Of a stretch of DNA of 64,000 nucleotides, positions 42,643-50,293 are shown piece after piece. This DNA is from Acidobacteriota bacterium (GTDB taxonomy: Bacteria > Acidobacteriota > Vicinamibacteria > Marinacidobacterales > Marinacidobacteraceae). Every line of letters begins with the position of its first letter. Within the stretch, counting starts at the first letter, position 1. The notes beneath the pieces are model-generated. The model made no database searches, was not told where the DNA came from, and saw nothing but the letters and a program-made list of their open reading frames with translations. Made by a program: the position numbers and the translations under genes. The stretch lies in assembly GCA_009835985.1 (NCBI GenBank), contig VXWI01000010.1, positions 1 to 64,000 on the forward strand, in the 5' to 3' direction.

Positions 42643-43830
42643 TCAGCGAGCGGTGGCGGGGGCGAGGTCCTCGACGAGCTCGTCGGCGTAGGAGCGCGCC
42701 CAGGCGTCAGCGCGGGCGACCCCCTCCAGGTCTTCCGGCTCGGCGGGAGAGTGGGCGGCCAGAGTATCGCCCACGACGGACGGGATTCCGGGGAACGGGA
42801 TCCGGCCGTCGAGGAAGGCCGCCACGGCGACCTCGTTCGCCGCATTGAGTACGGCCGGAGCGTCGCCCCCGGCCGCCAGGGCCTCGCCGGCGAGACGGAG
42901 GCAGGGGAAGCGGTCGGGATCGGGCGGCTCGAAGCGAAGGTCGAGCGGCCGGTCGAGCGGCAGCGGGGCGAGTCCCGTCGGCAGGCGCTCCGGCCAGGTG
43001 AGCGCGTACTGCACCGGCGTCCGCATGTGTGTGACGCCGAGCTGGGCCAGGATCGAGCCGTCCTCGAACTCGACCATGGAGTGGACGATGGACTCCGGGT
43101 GGACCACCACCCGGATCGCCTCCGGCGGCTGGTCGAAGAGCCACCGCGCCTCGATCATCTCGAGGCCCTTGTTCATCATCGTCGCGGAATCGATGGTGAT
43201 CTTGGGTCCCATCCGCCAGGTGGGATGGCGGAGCGCGAGCTGCGGGGTCGCGGCGGCGATCTCGGCGGCCGACGCCGTGCGGAACGGACCCCCGGAAGCG
43301 GTCAGCCAGATGCGGCGGACGGGGTCCCGCCGGTCTGCAAGGCACTGGTGAATCGCGGCGTGTTCGCTGTCCACCGGAATCAGCCGGGCTCCGGACGCGG
43401 CAGCGGCGCGGGCCATCACCGCACCGGCGGCCACCAGCGATTCCTTGTTGGCCAGGCCGACCACCTTCCCGGCGTGAAGGGCCGCCAGGGTCGGCCGGAG
43501 TCCCGCCGCGCCGACGATCCCCGAAATGACGAACCCGGCGTCCGGCGCGGTGGCGGCCCGCTCGAGCCCGCCAGGGCCTCCCGCGACTTCGATCCCCGAG
43601 AGCCGCCTCCCGTGGGTGCGTTCGAACTTCTCGGCTTCTGCTTCCCGGCCGAGCGCCACGAGCTCCGGGCGATAGCGCTCGCACAGCGCGTAGAGGCGGT
43701 CGGAAGCGCGGCCGGCGGCAAGGGCAACGACCCGGAACCGGTCCGGGTAGCGATCCACCACCTCGAGGGTCGTCGAACCGATCGAGCCCGTCGCCCCCAG
43801 GATGGAAACACCGCGGGTTTCGGGGCTCAT
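42643..43830 (-). CDS. dxr: 1-deoxy-D-xylulose 5-phosphate reductoisomerase
   Basis: 395 residues. Second step of the MEP isoprenoid pathway. NADPH loop LGATGSIGSTTLEVV (11-25). The metal site is PVDSEHAAIHQCL with Asp and Glu near 150. TASGGPFR, WRMGPKITIDSATMMNKG and EARWLFDQP follow. Position next to rseP, close to uppS and cdsA, is conserved in many bacteria, though here the pair is inverted relative to uppS-cdsA. The frame is open upstream to 45021, antisense to another gene; I start at the ATG giving MSPETRGVSIL. Confidence 0.96.
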   Translation of the reverse strand: MSPETRGVSILGATGSIGSTTLEVVDRYPDRFRVVALAAGRASDRLYALCERYRPELVALGREAEAEKFERTHGRRLSGIEVAGGPGGLERAATAPDAGFVISGIVGAAGLRPTLAALHAGKVVGLANKESLVAAGAVMARAAAASGARLIPVDSEHAAIHQCLADRRDPVRRIWLTASGGPFRTASAAEIAAATPQLALRHPTWRMGPKITIDSATMMNKGLEMIEARWLFDQPPEAIRVVVHPESIVHSMVEFEDGSILAQLGVTHMRTPVQYALTWPERLPTGLAPLPLDRPLDLRFEPPDPDRFPCLRLAGEALAAGGDAPAVLNAANEVAVAAFLDGRIPFPGIPSVVGDTLAAHSPAEPEDLEGVARADAWARSYADELVEDLAPATAR

Positions 43831-43876
43831 CGCTTCGTCTTCAACCAGGCACGCCGGCGACTCTGCCGACGCGACG

Positions 43877-43882
43877 ATTCTA
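43877..43882 (-). promoter_or_regulatory. -10-like TAGAAT upstream of dxr
   Basis: On the minus strand TAGAAT lies 46 bases before the dxr ATG, giving a leader of about 40 bases. It is a normal leadered arrangement. Confidence 0.35.
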
Positions 43883-43922
43883 GAGCGGCGAGGCACCCGA
43901 ACCGGCCGGCCCCACCGAGCCT

Positions 43923-43928
43923 TAACAT
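43923..43928 (+). promoter_or_regulatory. -10-like TAACAT upstream of the MenC-like gene
   Basis: TAACAT ends 13 bases before the ATG at 43942, leaving a leader of about seven bases. Confidence 0.35.
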
Positions 43929-43941
43929 TCGGGGCCGCCGC

Positions 43942-45051
43942 ATGAAGATCGACCGACTCACGATCCGGGAACTCCGACTCGACCTCAAGTACCCCTTCGA
44001 AACCAGCTTCGCACGGGTGACCGAACAGCAGTTCCTCCTCCTCGAGGCCGTGATCGACGGAGTGAGCGGGCATTCCGAGTGTGTAGCCGACGTGGCGCCC
44101 GGCTATTCCTACGAAACGGTTCGCACCGCCGAACACCTCATCCGCGATTTCCTGTGGCCGCTGGCGGCCGGGAACGACTACGCCCATCCGGATGAGGTCG
44201 TTCCGTCCTTCGCCCCGGTCCGCGGCCACAACATGGCGAAGGCCGCCATCGAGATGGCGGTGTGGGACGCCTTCGCGCGCCTCGAGGACAAACCGCTCGC
44301 CCGCGTGCTCGGTGGAACCCGTTCGCGCACCGTTTCCGGGGTCTCGATCGGAATCCAGGACACCGTGGAACAGCTCCTGGACAAGATCGGGCTGGAACTC
44401 TCCCGGGGTTACCGGCGGATCAAGATCAAGATCAAGCCCGGGTGGGATGTGGACGTGGTACGGAGAGTGCGCGAGCGGTACCCGGACATGCCGCTGATGG
44501 TGGACGCGAACAGCGCCTACACCCTCGCCGACGAACCGCTCTTCCGGGAACTCGACCAGTTCGGGTTGATGATGATCGAGCAGCCCCTCGAGCACGACGA
44601 CATGTGGGACCACGCCGCGCTCCAGCGGATGATCTCGACGCCGATCTGCCTGGACGAGTCGGTGCATTCCGTCGCCGACGCCCGCCGGGCGATCGAGATG
44701 GGGGCGTGCCGGATTATCAACGTCAAGGCGGGCCGGGTCGGCGGACTGGCGGCGGCGCGCGACATCGCGGCCCTCGCCGAGAGCCACGGGATTCCGGTGT
44801 GGTGCGGCGGAATGTTGGAGAGCGGCGTCGGCCGGGCCCACAACATCCACCTCTCCTCGCTTTCCGGTTTCTCGATGCCGGGCGACGTGGCCGCCTCCGA
44901 CCGCTACTTCACGGAGGAGATCATCGAACCTCCCGTGACCGTGGATCCCGACGGGTCGCTCCCGATCCCCGAGGGCGCCGGAATCGGCTTCGCGCTGCGC
45001 GAAAGCGTGATCCGGCGCCACACCCTTTGCGAGACCACGCTCTCCCGCTGA
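43942..45051 (+). CDS. MenC/NSAR-type enolase-superfamily enzyme (o-succinylbenzoate synthase or N-succinylamino acid racemase)
   Basis: 369 residues. Enolase superfamily, muconate-cycloisomerase subgroup. The catalytic lysine pair lies in RRIKIKIKPGWD (about 153-164). Metal ligands are in LMVDANSAY, MIEQPLEHDD and ICLDES, and the second lysine is in IINVKAGRVGG. WCGGMLESGVGRAHN is the specificity segment shared by o-succinylbenzoate synthases (menaquinone pathway) and N-succinylamino acid racemases; many members do both. No other men gene is in view, so the physiological role stays open. It overlaps the following gene by four bases (CTGA). Confidence 0.88.
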   Translation: MKIDRLTIRELRLDLKYPFETSFARVTEQQFLLLEAVIDGVSGHSECVADVAPGYSYETVRTAEHLIRDFLWPLAAGNDYAHPDEVVPSFAPVRGHNMAKAAIEMAVWDAFARLEDKPLARVLGGTRSRTVSGVSIGIQDTVEQLLDKIGLELSRGYRRIKIKIKPGWDVDVVRRVRERYPDMPLMVDANSAYTLADEPLFRELDQFGLMMIEQPLEHDDMWDHAALQRMISTPICLDESVHSVADARRAIEMGACRIINVKAGRVGGLAAARDIAALAESHGIPVWCGGMLESGVGRAHNIHLSSLSGFSMPGDVAASDRYFTEEIIEPPVTVDPDGSLPIPEGAGIGFALRESVIRRHTLCETTLSR

Positions 45052-47189
45052 CCCGCCGGGTTCCGGGGCCGCGCTCCGGACCCGCGGTCCTGCGAACCGC
45101 TGCCTGCCTGCTGCTCGCCGCTCTCCCGGTCTCGGCGCAACCCGCAGCGCCGCAGCGCGGGCCCGCGGAACGCCAGCTGCCGGCCCCGCCGGTCCTCCCG
45201 ACTCCCGAGCGCCTCGCCCGCGTTCTCTCGCTCGAAGACGCGCGGTCCTTCGGCGACGGGTGGCTCCGGGACCGGGTATACGACCCGGACCCCGAGGTCC
45301 GGCGCCGGGCCGTACTCGCCCTCGGCCGCATCGGCCGGCCCGAGGCCCTTGAACCGCTGGTGACCGCTCTCACCAGCGACGAGGCGGGCGCCGTTCGCTC
45401 GACCGCGGCCTTCGCCCTGGGTATCGTCGAGGATCCGCTGCCGGCGGAAGCGGTCTCGGCGCTCGAGGCGGCGCTGCTGGACGGCTCGAGCCGGGTTCGC
45501 GAGAAAGCGATCGAGGCGATCGGGCGGCGGGGCGGCGAGCGCGCCGGCGAGATCGTCGCGGGCTGGCTCGCCGGCCTGGTGGAAGTGTCGGGCTACGCGG
45601 ACCGCCGCGAGGACGTCGAGGCGTTCCGGCGGCGGACGTCCTGGGACGAAGCAAGGCTCGGACTCTTCGCCCTGGCGCGCATCGGGGACGACGGGGGCGA
45701 CCCCGGGGACACCGGCAGCGTCCTCGGCCTCGGCGGGTCGCCCCGAACGCTCTGGTGGGCTTCGGCGTGGACCGCGGCCCGTCTCGGGGATCCGGACCTC
45801 GTGTCCCTGCATCGCGCCTACGCCGGCTCGCCGGATCCGGTCATCCGGGCTCTGGGCGTTCGCGGTCTCGGTTCGACGGGGCTTCCGGTGGCCGAGGACA
45901 TCGCCCCCGAACTCAGCCACCCGAGCGATACCGTGAGGATCGAGGCGATCCGCGCGGTCCGGGCGCTCGCGGAGGCGGACCTGCCGGTGGGCGCCACAAC
46001 CGGCGCCCGGCTCTTCGAGGCGCTCGACGATCCGGTCCCGGCGATCCGCCGGGAGGCGCTCCGCGGGCTGGGCGACGTGCGGCACCCGGAGGCAACCCAG
46101 GCGCTGATCCGGCGGATGCAGTCCTCCGATCCCGAGGTGCGCGCCGGCGCTCTGCGGGCTCTCTACCCCCAGGACCAGGAGGGATTCTTCCTGCTGCTCT
46201 CCGGCTGGTCGGACCGCGATCCGGCCGGCAGGATCGCGATGACCCGCGGGCTGTCCGAGATCCCCGACCCGCGCATCCGCAGTTACCTCTTGCGGAACCC
46301 GCTCAACGACCCGGACACCAGGGTACGCGCGGTCGCCCTCGCCGGGCTCGGCGGACTCGAGCAAACCCTCCAAAGCGCCGGAGACGGGAGCCCGGAGGTC
46401 ACCGCTGCCCTGATCCGCCACCTCGGCGCGGCGGATCCGTACGAGCGCGCCGCCGCCGCGGCGGCGCTCGGGCGTCTCGAGACCGGGGCCGAGAGCCTAC
46501 GGCAGTCCTACGGCGTGGACGACGCCGCGGTGCCGGATTTCCGGCTGGCCGCGCTCCGTGCCGGCCTTTCCCAGGGACCGGAGAACGACCGGATCGGGTT
46601 CGCACGCGAAGCACTCGCCGATCCGGCCTGGCCCGTCCGCCGCGAGGCCCATGAATTCCTCCGCCGCTCGGGAGCCGCCGACGAAGATCCGGCCCCCGCC
46701 GGGACGGCGGAGACCGCCGACTATCGGGCCATGCTCGAGGCCCCCTTCAGTCCGCTCGCCTGGATCGAGACTTCCCGGGGAACCATCGAGATCGAACTCT
46801 TCATCGGCGACGCGCCCCGCACCGTGTCGAACTTCATCCGCCTCGCCCGCGAGGGCTTCTACGACGGTCTCCGCTTCCACCGCGTCGTCCCGAACTTCGT
46901 GCTCCAGGCGGGTGACCCGCGGGGGGACTCCGCGGGGGGTCCCGGTTACACGATCCGCTGCGAGATCGGCGAGGGCTTCTACATGCGCGGGAGCGTGGGT
47001 ATGGCGCTCGACGGCAAGGACACCGGCGGCAGTCAGTTCTTCATCACCCTGCTTCCCCAGCCGCACCTCAACGGCCGCTACACCCTCTTCGGGCACGTGC
47101 GGGACGGATTCGCCGTCCTCGACCAGGTCGAGCCCGGCGATCGGATCCGCCGCGTCCGCATCTGGGACGGCGTCACCGCGCCCGAGTAG
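45048..47189 (+). CDS. Exported HEAT-repeat protein fused to a cyclophilin-type prolyl isomerase
   Basis: About 713 residues. Signal peptide (AVLRTAACLLLAALPVSAQ) is followed by at least eight HEAT/PBS-like repeats (for example RDRVYDPDPEVRRRAVLAL, ARLFEALDDPVPAIRREAL and RRMQSSDPEVRAGALRAL). The last 170 residues form a cyclophilin domain: TSRGTIEIELFIGDAPRTV, FYDGLRFHRVVPNFVLQ, GSVGMALDGKDTGGSQFFI and GRYTLFGHV. There is no ATG, GTG or TTG between the previous stop and the signal peptide. CTG at 45048, overlapping the previous TGA as CTGA, is the likely start. It is probably a periplasmic folding factor with a protein-binding solenoid. Confidence 0.85.
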   Translation: MTRRVPGPRSGPAVLRTAACLLLAALPVSAQPAAPQRGPAERQLPAPPVLPTPERLARVLSLEDARSFGDGWLRDRVYDPDPEVRRRAVLALGRIGRPEALEPLVTALTSDEAGAVRSTAAFALGIVEDPLPAEAVSALEAALLDGSSRVREKAIEAIGRRGGERAGEIVAGWLAGLVEVSGYADRREDVEAFRRRTSWDEARLGLFALARIGDDGGDPGDTGSVLGLGGSPRTLWWASAWTAARLGDPDLVSLHRAYAGSPDPVIRALGVRGLGSTGLPVAEDIAPELSHPSDTVRIEAIRAVRALAEADLPVGATTGARLFEALDDPVPAIRREALRGLGDVRHPEATQALIRRMQSSDPEVRAGALRALYPQDQEGFFLLLSGWSDRDPAGRIAMTRGLSEIPDPRIRSYLLRNPLNDPDTRVRAVALAGLGGLEQTLQSAGDGSPEVTAALIRHLGAADPYERAAAAAALGRLETGAESLRQSYGVDDAAVPDFRLAALRAGLSQGPENDRIGFAREALADPAWPVRREAHEFLRRSGAADEDPAPAGTAETADYRAMLEAPFSPLAWIETSRGTIEIELFIGDAPRTVSNFIRLAREGFYDGLRFHRVVPNFVLQAGDPRGDSAGGPGYTIRCEIGEGFYMRGSVGMALDGKDTGGSQFFITLLPQPHLNGRYTLFGHVRDGFAVLDQVEPGDRIRRVRIWDGVTAPE

Positions 47190-48034
47190 TGCCGGACGGC
47201 GCCAATCGGTCGCGGCCCCGCTTCGGGCTGTTGGCCGTGGACCTCGACGGTACCCTGCTGAACTCACGGAAGGAGGTCTCCGCGCCGAACCGGGCGGCCC
47301 TGGCCCGAGCGGAGGCGGCGGGGGTCGCACTGGCGTTCATCTCCGGCCGGCGGTACTCGGAACTCAGGGCCCTGACCGCTGACCTCTCGGGCGCCGCCTT
47401 CCGGGTCGCGCACGGCGGCGCCCTCATCCGGCGCCGCGGCCGGACCATCGCCGAGATCCCGCTGCCGAAGACGGCGGCCGAACTCGCGGTGCGGTCCGCG
47501 CGACGGCTTCAAATCCCCGCCCTGATCAGCGAACGCGACGGCAGCGTCCGTATCACCGCCCATTCCCCAACCTCGCCCCGGGTCGCGCGCTACTTGCGGA
47601 CGGTCCGGCCAGAGCCCCGCTTCGACCCGGACCCGACGTTCGCCTCGGACCCGCTCCACCTCGTGATCGCCGGCACTCCGGAGACCTGCCGCGAGGCGGA
47701 ACGCGAACTCAGGGAGGCGCTCGGGGACTCCGTCAACCTCGCCCGGACCGAGTACGCGGCCTCCCGTCTCGGCCTGTTGGACGTCCTGGCGAGCGCCGCC
47801 AACAAGGGGACCGCGCTCGCCAGGATCGCGGGGGAGGCCGGTCTGCCGCTCAGCGCCACGTTGGCGATCGGCGACAACTGGAACGACCTCGAGATGCTCG
47901 AGACCGCGGGGGTTGGAGTGTTGATGGAGAACGCCGAGCCGGAGCTGAAGACCCGAGGCTTCGAAACCACCGCCTCGCACGACGCGCACGGGGTGGCGGC
48001 GGCGATCGATCGACTGGTATTGGGCGCGCGGTGA
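47189..48034 (+). CDS. Cof-type HAD phosphatase
   Basis: 281 residues. HAD fold: motif I AVDLDGTLLNS (nucleophile Asp near residue 17), motif II FISGR, motif III Lys in NKGTAL, and motif IV GDNWNDLEML. A C2-type cap lies between (about 85-195). This subfamily hydrolyses sugar phosphates, nucleotides or FMN; the substrate is not evident. The GTG start shares one base with the stop of the preceding gene, and the end overlaps tgt by four bases, so it belongs to that operon. Confidence 0.88.
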   Translation: MPDGANRSRPRFGLLAVDLDGTLLNSRKEVSAPNRAALARAEAAGVALAFISGRRYSELRALTADLSGAAFRVAHGGALIRRRGRTIAEIPLPKTAAELAVRSARRLQIPALISERDGSVRITAHSPTSPRVARYLRTVRPEPRFDPDPTFASDPLHLVIAGTPETCREAERELREALGDSVNLARTEYAASRLGLLDVLASAANKGTALARIAGEAGLPLSATLAIGDNWNDLEMLETAGVGVLMENAEPELKTRGFETTASHDAHGVAAAIDRLVLGAR

Positions 48035-49164
48035 AACCCGGCTTCGCGGTCCGGCGCCGGAGCGGGCGAGCCCGGCTTGGACGGCTCGAAACCGCTCACG
48101 GTCCGGTGGAGACGCCCGCCTTCATGCCGGTGGCTACCGGAGGGGCGATCCGGGGTCTCACGAGCGCGGGCGTGGCCGCTACCGGAACCCGGATCCTGCT
48201 GAGCAACGCCTGGCACCTCATGCTCCAGCCGGGCGACGAGCGGATCGCGGAGCTCGGGGGCCTGCACCGGCTGATGGCGTGGGATCGCCCCATCCTCACG
48301 GACAGCGGCGGCTATCAGGTGGCGAGTCTGGCGACCCTGCGGAAAATCTCGGAGACCGGCGTGCACCTGCGCTCCTACCGGGACGGATCGCCGCACGAAC
48401 TGACTCCGGAGCGGGCGGTCGAAATCCAGCGGAACCTCGGTTCGGACATCGCGATGGTTCTCGACGAATGTCTCGCGCTCCCCGCTCCGCCGGACGAAGT
48501 CGAACGGGCGGCGGCGCGCAGCCTGCGCTGGGCCGAGCGCTCGCTGGCGGCGCCACGCGCTCCGGGCCAACTTCTGTTCGGGATCGTCCAGGGGGGCACC
48601 CTGCCCGGGGTGAGGCGCGAAAACGCCCGGGCCCTCCTCTCCCTCGGTCCCCCGGGAGAGGGGTTCGACGGCTTCGGCATCGGCGGCCTGCTGATGGGAG
48701 AACCAACCCGCGACACCCGCCGGATGACCGAGCTGTCCGCGGACGTTCTTGGCGAGGAACGACCCCGGTATCTCATGGGGGCCGGTCTGCCGGCGGACCT
48801 GATCGAATCGGCCGGGCTCGGCGTGGACCTCTTCGACAGCGTGATCCCGACACGGCTGGCCCGCCGCGGCATCGTCTTCACCTCGACCGGGCGGCTGAAC
48901 ATCTCGCGGGCTCCCTACCGTGACGACGCGGCCCGGCTCGACGGCGAATGCGAGTGCCTCGCCTGCCGCGACTACTGCCGCGCCTGGCTGCACCACCTGC
49001 TCCGGGCGAGGGAACGCATCGCCGCCACCCTGCTCAGCGCCCACAACCTCACCTTCTATGCCGGACTCATGGCCCGCATGCGGGAAGCGATCGCCACGGA
49101 CCGCTTCGCCGAGTTTCACGAGGAGAACCGCCGCCGGTGGAGTTCCGCGGGGACCGCCGGGTAG
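48031..49164 (+). CDS. tgt: Queuine/preQ1 tRNA-ribosyltransferase
   Basis: 377 residues. It swaps guanine 34 for preQ1 in GUN-anticodon tRNAs. LTDSGGYQV holds the first catalytic Asp; DLFDSVIPTR holds the nucleophile. The zinc site is CECLACRDYC with a following His pair (about residues 308-322). GIVQGG and GIGGLLMGEP bind substrate. tgt normally precedes yajC-secD-secF, which here resume 9.5 kb on, after the integrated island. Confidence 0.95.
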   Translation: MKPGFAVRRRSGRARLGRLETAHGPVETPAFMPVATGGAIRGLTSAGVAATGTRILLSNAWHLMLQPGDERIAELGGLHRLMAWDRPILTDSGGYQVASLATLRKISETGVHLRSYRDGSPHELTPERAVEIQRNLGSDIAMVLDECLALPAPPDEVERAAARSLRWAERSLAAPRAPGQLLFGIVQGGTLPGVRRENARALLSLGPPGEGFDGFGIGGLLMGEPTRDTRRMTELSADVLGEERPRYLMGAGLPADLIESAGLGVDLFDSVIPTRLARRGIVFTSTGRLNISRAPYRDDAARLDGECECLACRDYCRAWLHHLLRARERIAATLLSAHNLTFYAGLMARMREAIATDRFAEFHEENRRRWSSAGTAG

Positions 49165-49301
49165 GACTATCCGTCTCCACCGGAAATCCCTTTCCGCAGC
49201 TGTACCGAGGGGCGGAAAAGCACACGAGCGAGTTGCGCCTCGCCGATGCGTCGCCCACCCACGCCCCGATGGCGCGACTCTGACCCGACGGAAAAAACAA
49301 T

Positions 49302-49359
49302 GGAGCGAACTCTGTTCGCTCCCCGCGAGTTCGGGGGAAAGTGTGAAAGGGGGTCCGCC
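49302..49359 (+). repeat. Left half of the structured repeat (second copy, interrupted)
   Basis: A hairpin GGAGCGAAC-TCT-GTTCGCTCC (49302-49322) is followed by GGGGGAAAGTG and the 5' part of stem 1, ending in TCCGCC. The sequence GGGGGAAAGTGTGAAAGGGG matches the intact copy read on its minus strand (near 12080-12048). After 49359 the similarity stops and island DNA begins. The other half resumes at 58354. Confidence 0.75.
49344..49359 (+). repeat. Left attachment site (attL), 16-bp direct repeat
   Basis: TGAAAGGGGGTCCGCC occurs here and again at 58354-58369 in the same orientation. The two copies bound the island. Joining the left flank to the right flank through one copy rebuilds a complete stem 1, including its terminal G-C pair. 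Confidence 0.75.
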
Positions 49360-49543
49360 ACCGTCACAACCGTAACCCAATGACCCCATTGGCTTTACGG
49401 ACACCGATCCGGTTCACTGGCCCCCGCCGAGGCCCCCCGCGCGGACGGGATTCTGCGGCGAGTTTTGGGCCCGTGCGGGACCACAAAGCACTCAACGAGC
49501 AGGCGGTCAGGGCCGAGCATTCTGCATCCGCGACCGGGGGTGT

Positions 49544-50293
49544 TCATCTCGCTTTCGGATCGGATGGCACATCCCGAACCGCGAGCATCTCATCACCGGT
49601 GGTAGTGACGATACGCACCGCGATCCGGCCGGACTTCGGGCGGCGGAACGGGGCCGAGGTCAGCGACTCCATGCTCGCCCAATGCTCCGGCCGGATGCGA
49701 GCGCCGAGGGCAGACTTGAAGCGCTTGAGTTGGCGGTCCTGCGACTTGCCGGGGAAGTGGATGCGGCGGGCGTAGAACGACTTGCCATCGTGGTCGGTGT
49801 CGAGCAACCAGCAATCAATGTCTCCCGGCTTCCCGGCGCGGATGTTCCCGGTCGCCGGGTCGTAGGTGTTCCACCCCTTCACTTCGACGACGATCCGCGC
49901 CGGTTGGCCGGGCGCGTCCCTTAACTCGATCTCCGGCTCGCCGACCACGACGAAGGCACGGTCTTTCTGGCCCGCCTTCAACTCGGCGATGGCGAGGTCC
50001 CGGTTCGCCCGGAGGCGGATGATCTCGAACCGCCCTCGCGCTTCGCGCGGCGCGGAATCGGCCTCGTATTCGAATGCGGCGACGATCAGTGTGCGGATGG
50101 CCCGCCGCCCGGCTGCCTCCTCGGCGGCGCGGTCCACCTGGTTCCGCGTCGCGGTCTGGTCGTCGGAAAGCACGGCTAGCGCCACGCGCTCGCCAGTCTC
50201 GCGGACCCGGGCTTCGTGGGTGAGGAAATCGGATGCATCGGGCCAAGTCTCGACTTCATCGAGATGCCAACGAAGCGCCCCCCCCCCCGACAT
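49544..50293 (-). CDS. C-terminal part of the type III methyltransferase Mod, out of frame with the rest
   Basis: The sequence from ALRWHLDEVETWPDASDF onward continues the Mod protein encoded upstream, but in another frame. It contains TETGERVALAVLSDDQ-like RETGERVALAVLSDDQT, a long helix AAEEAAGRRAIRTLI, and VVVEVKGWNTYDP with DIDCWLLDTDHDGKSFYARR. I do not recognise the fold; it may be a target-recognition or Res-interacting domain. The ATG at 50293 lies next to the poly-G tract and could start a free polypeptide, but I see no ribosome site. Loss of one G from the tract would fuse it to Mod. A 184-base stretch between attL and this gene's end holds only a small CCAATG/CATTGG hairpin. Confidence 0.75.
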   Translation of the reverse strand: MSGGGALRWHLDEVETWPDASDFLTHEARVRETGERVALAVLSDDQTATRNQVDRAAEEAAGRRAIRTLIVAAFEYEADSAPREARGRFEIIRLRANRDLAIAELKAGQKDRAFVVVGEPEIELRDAPGQPARIVVEVKGWNTYDPATGNIRAGKPGDIDCWLLDTDHDGKSFYARRIHFPGKSQDRQLKRFKSALGARIRPEHWASMESLTSAPFRRPKSGRIAVRIVTTTGDEMLAVRDVPSDPKAR

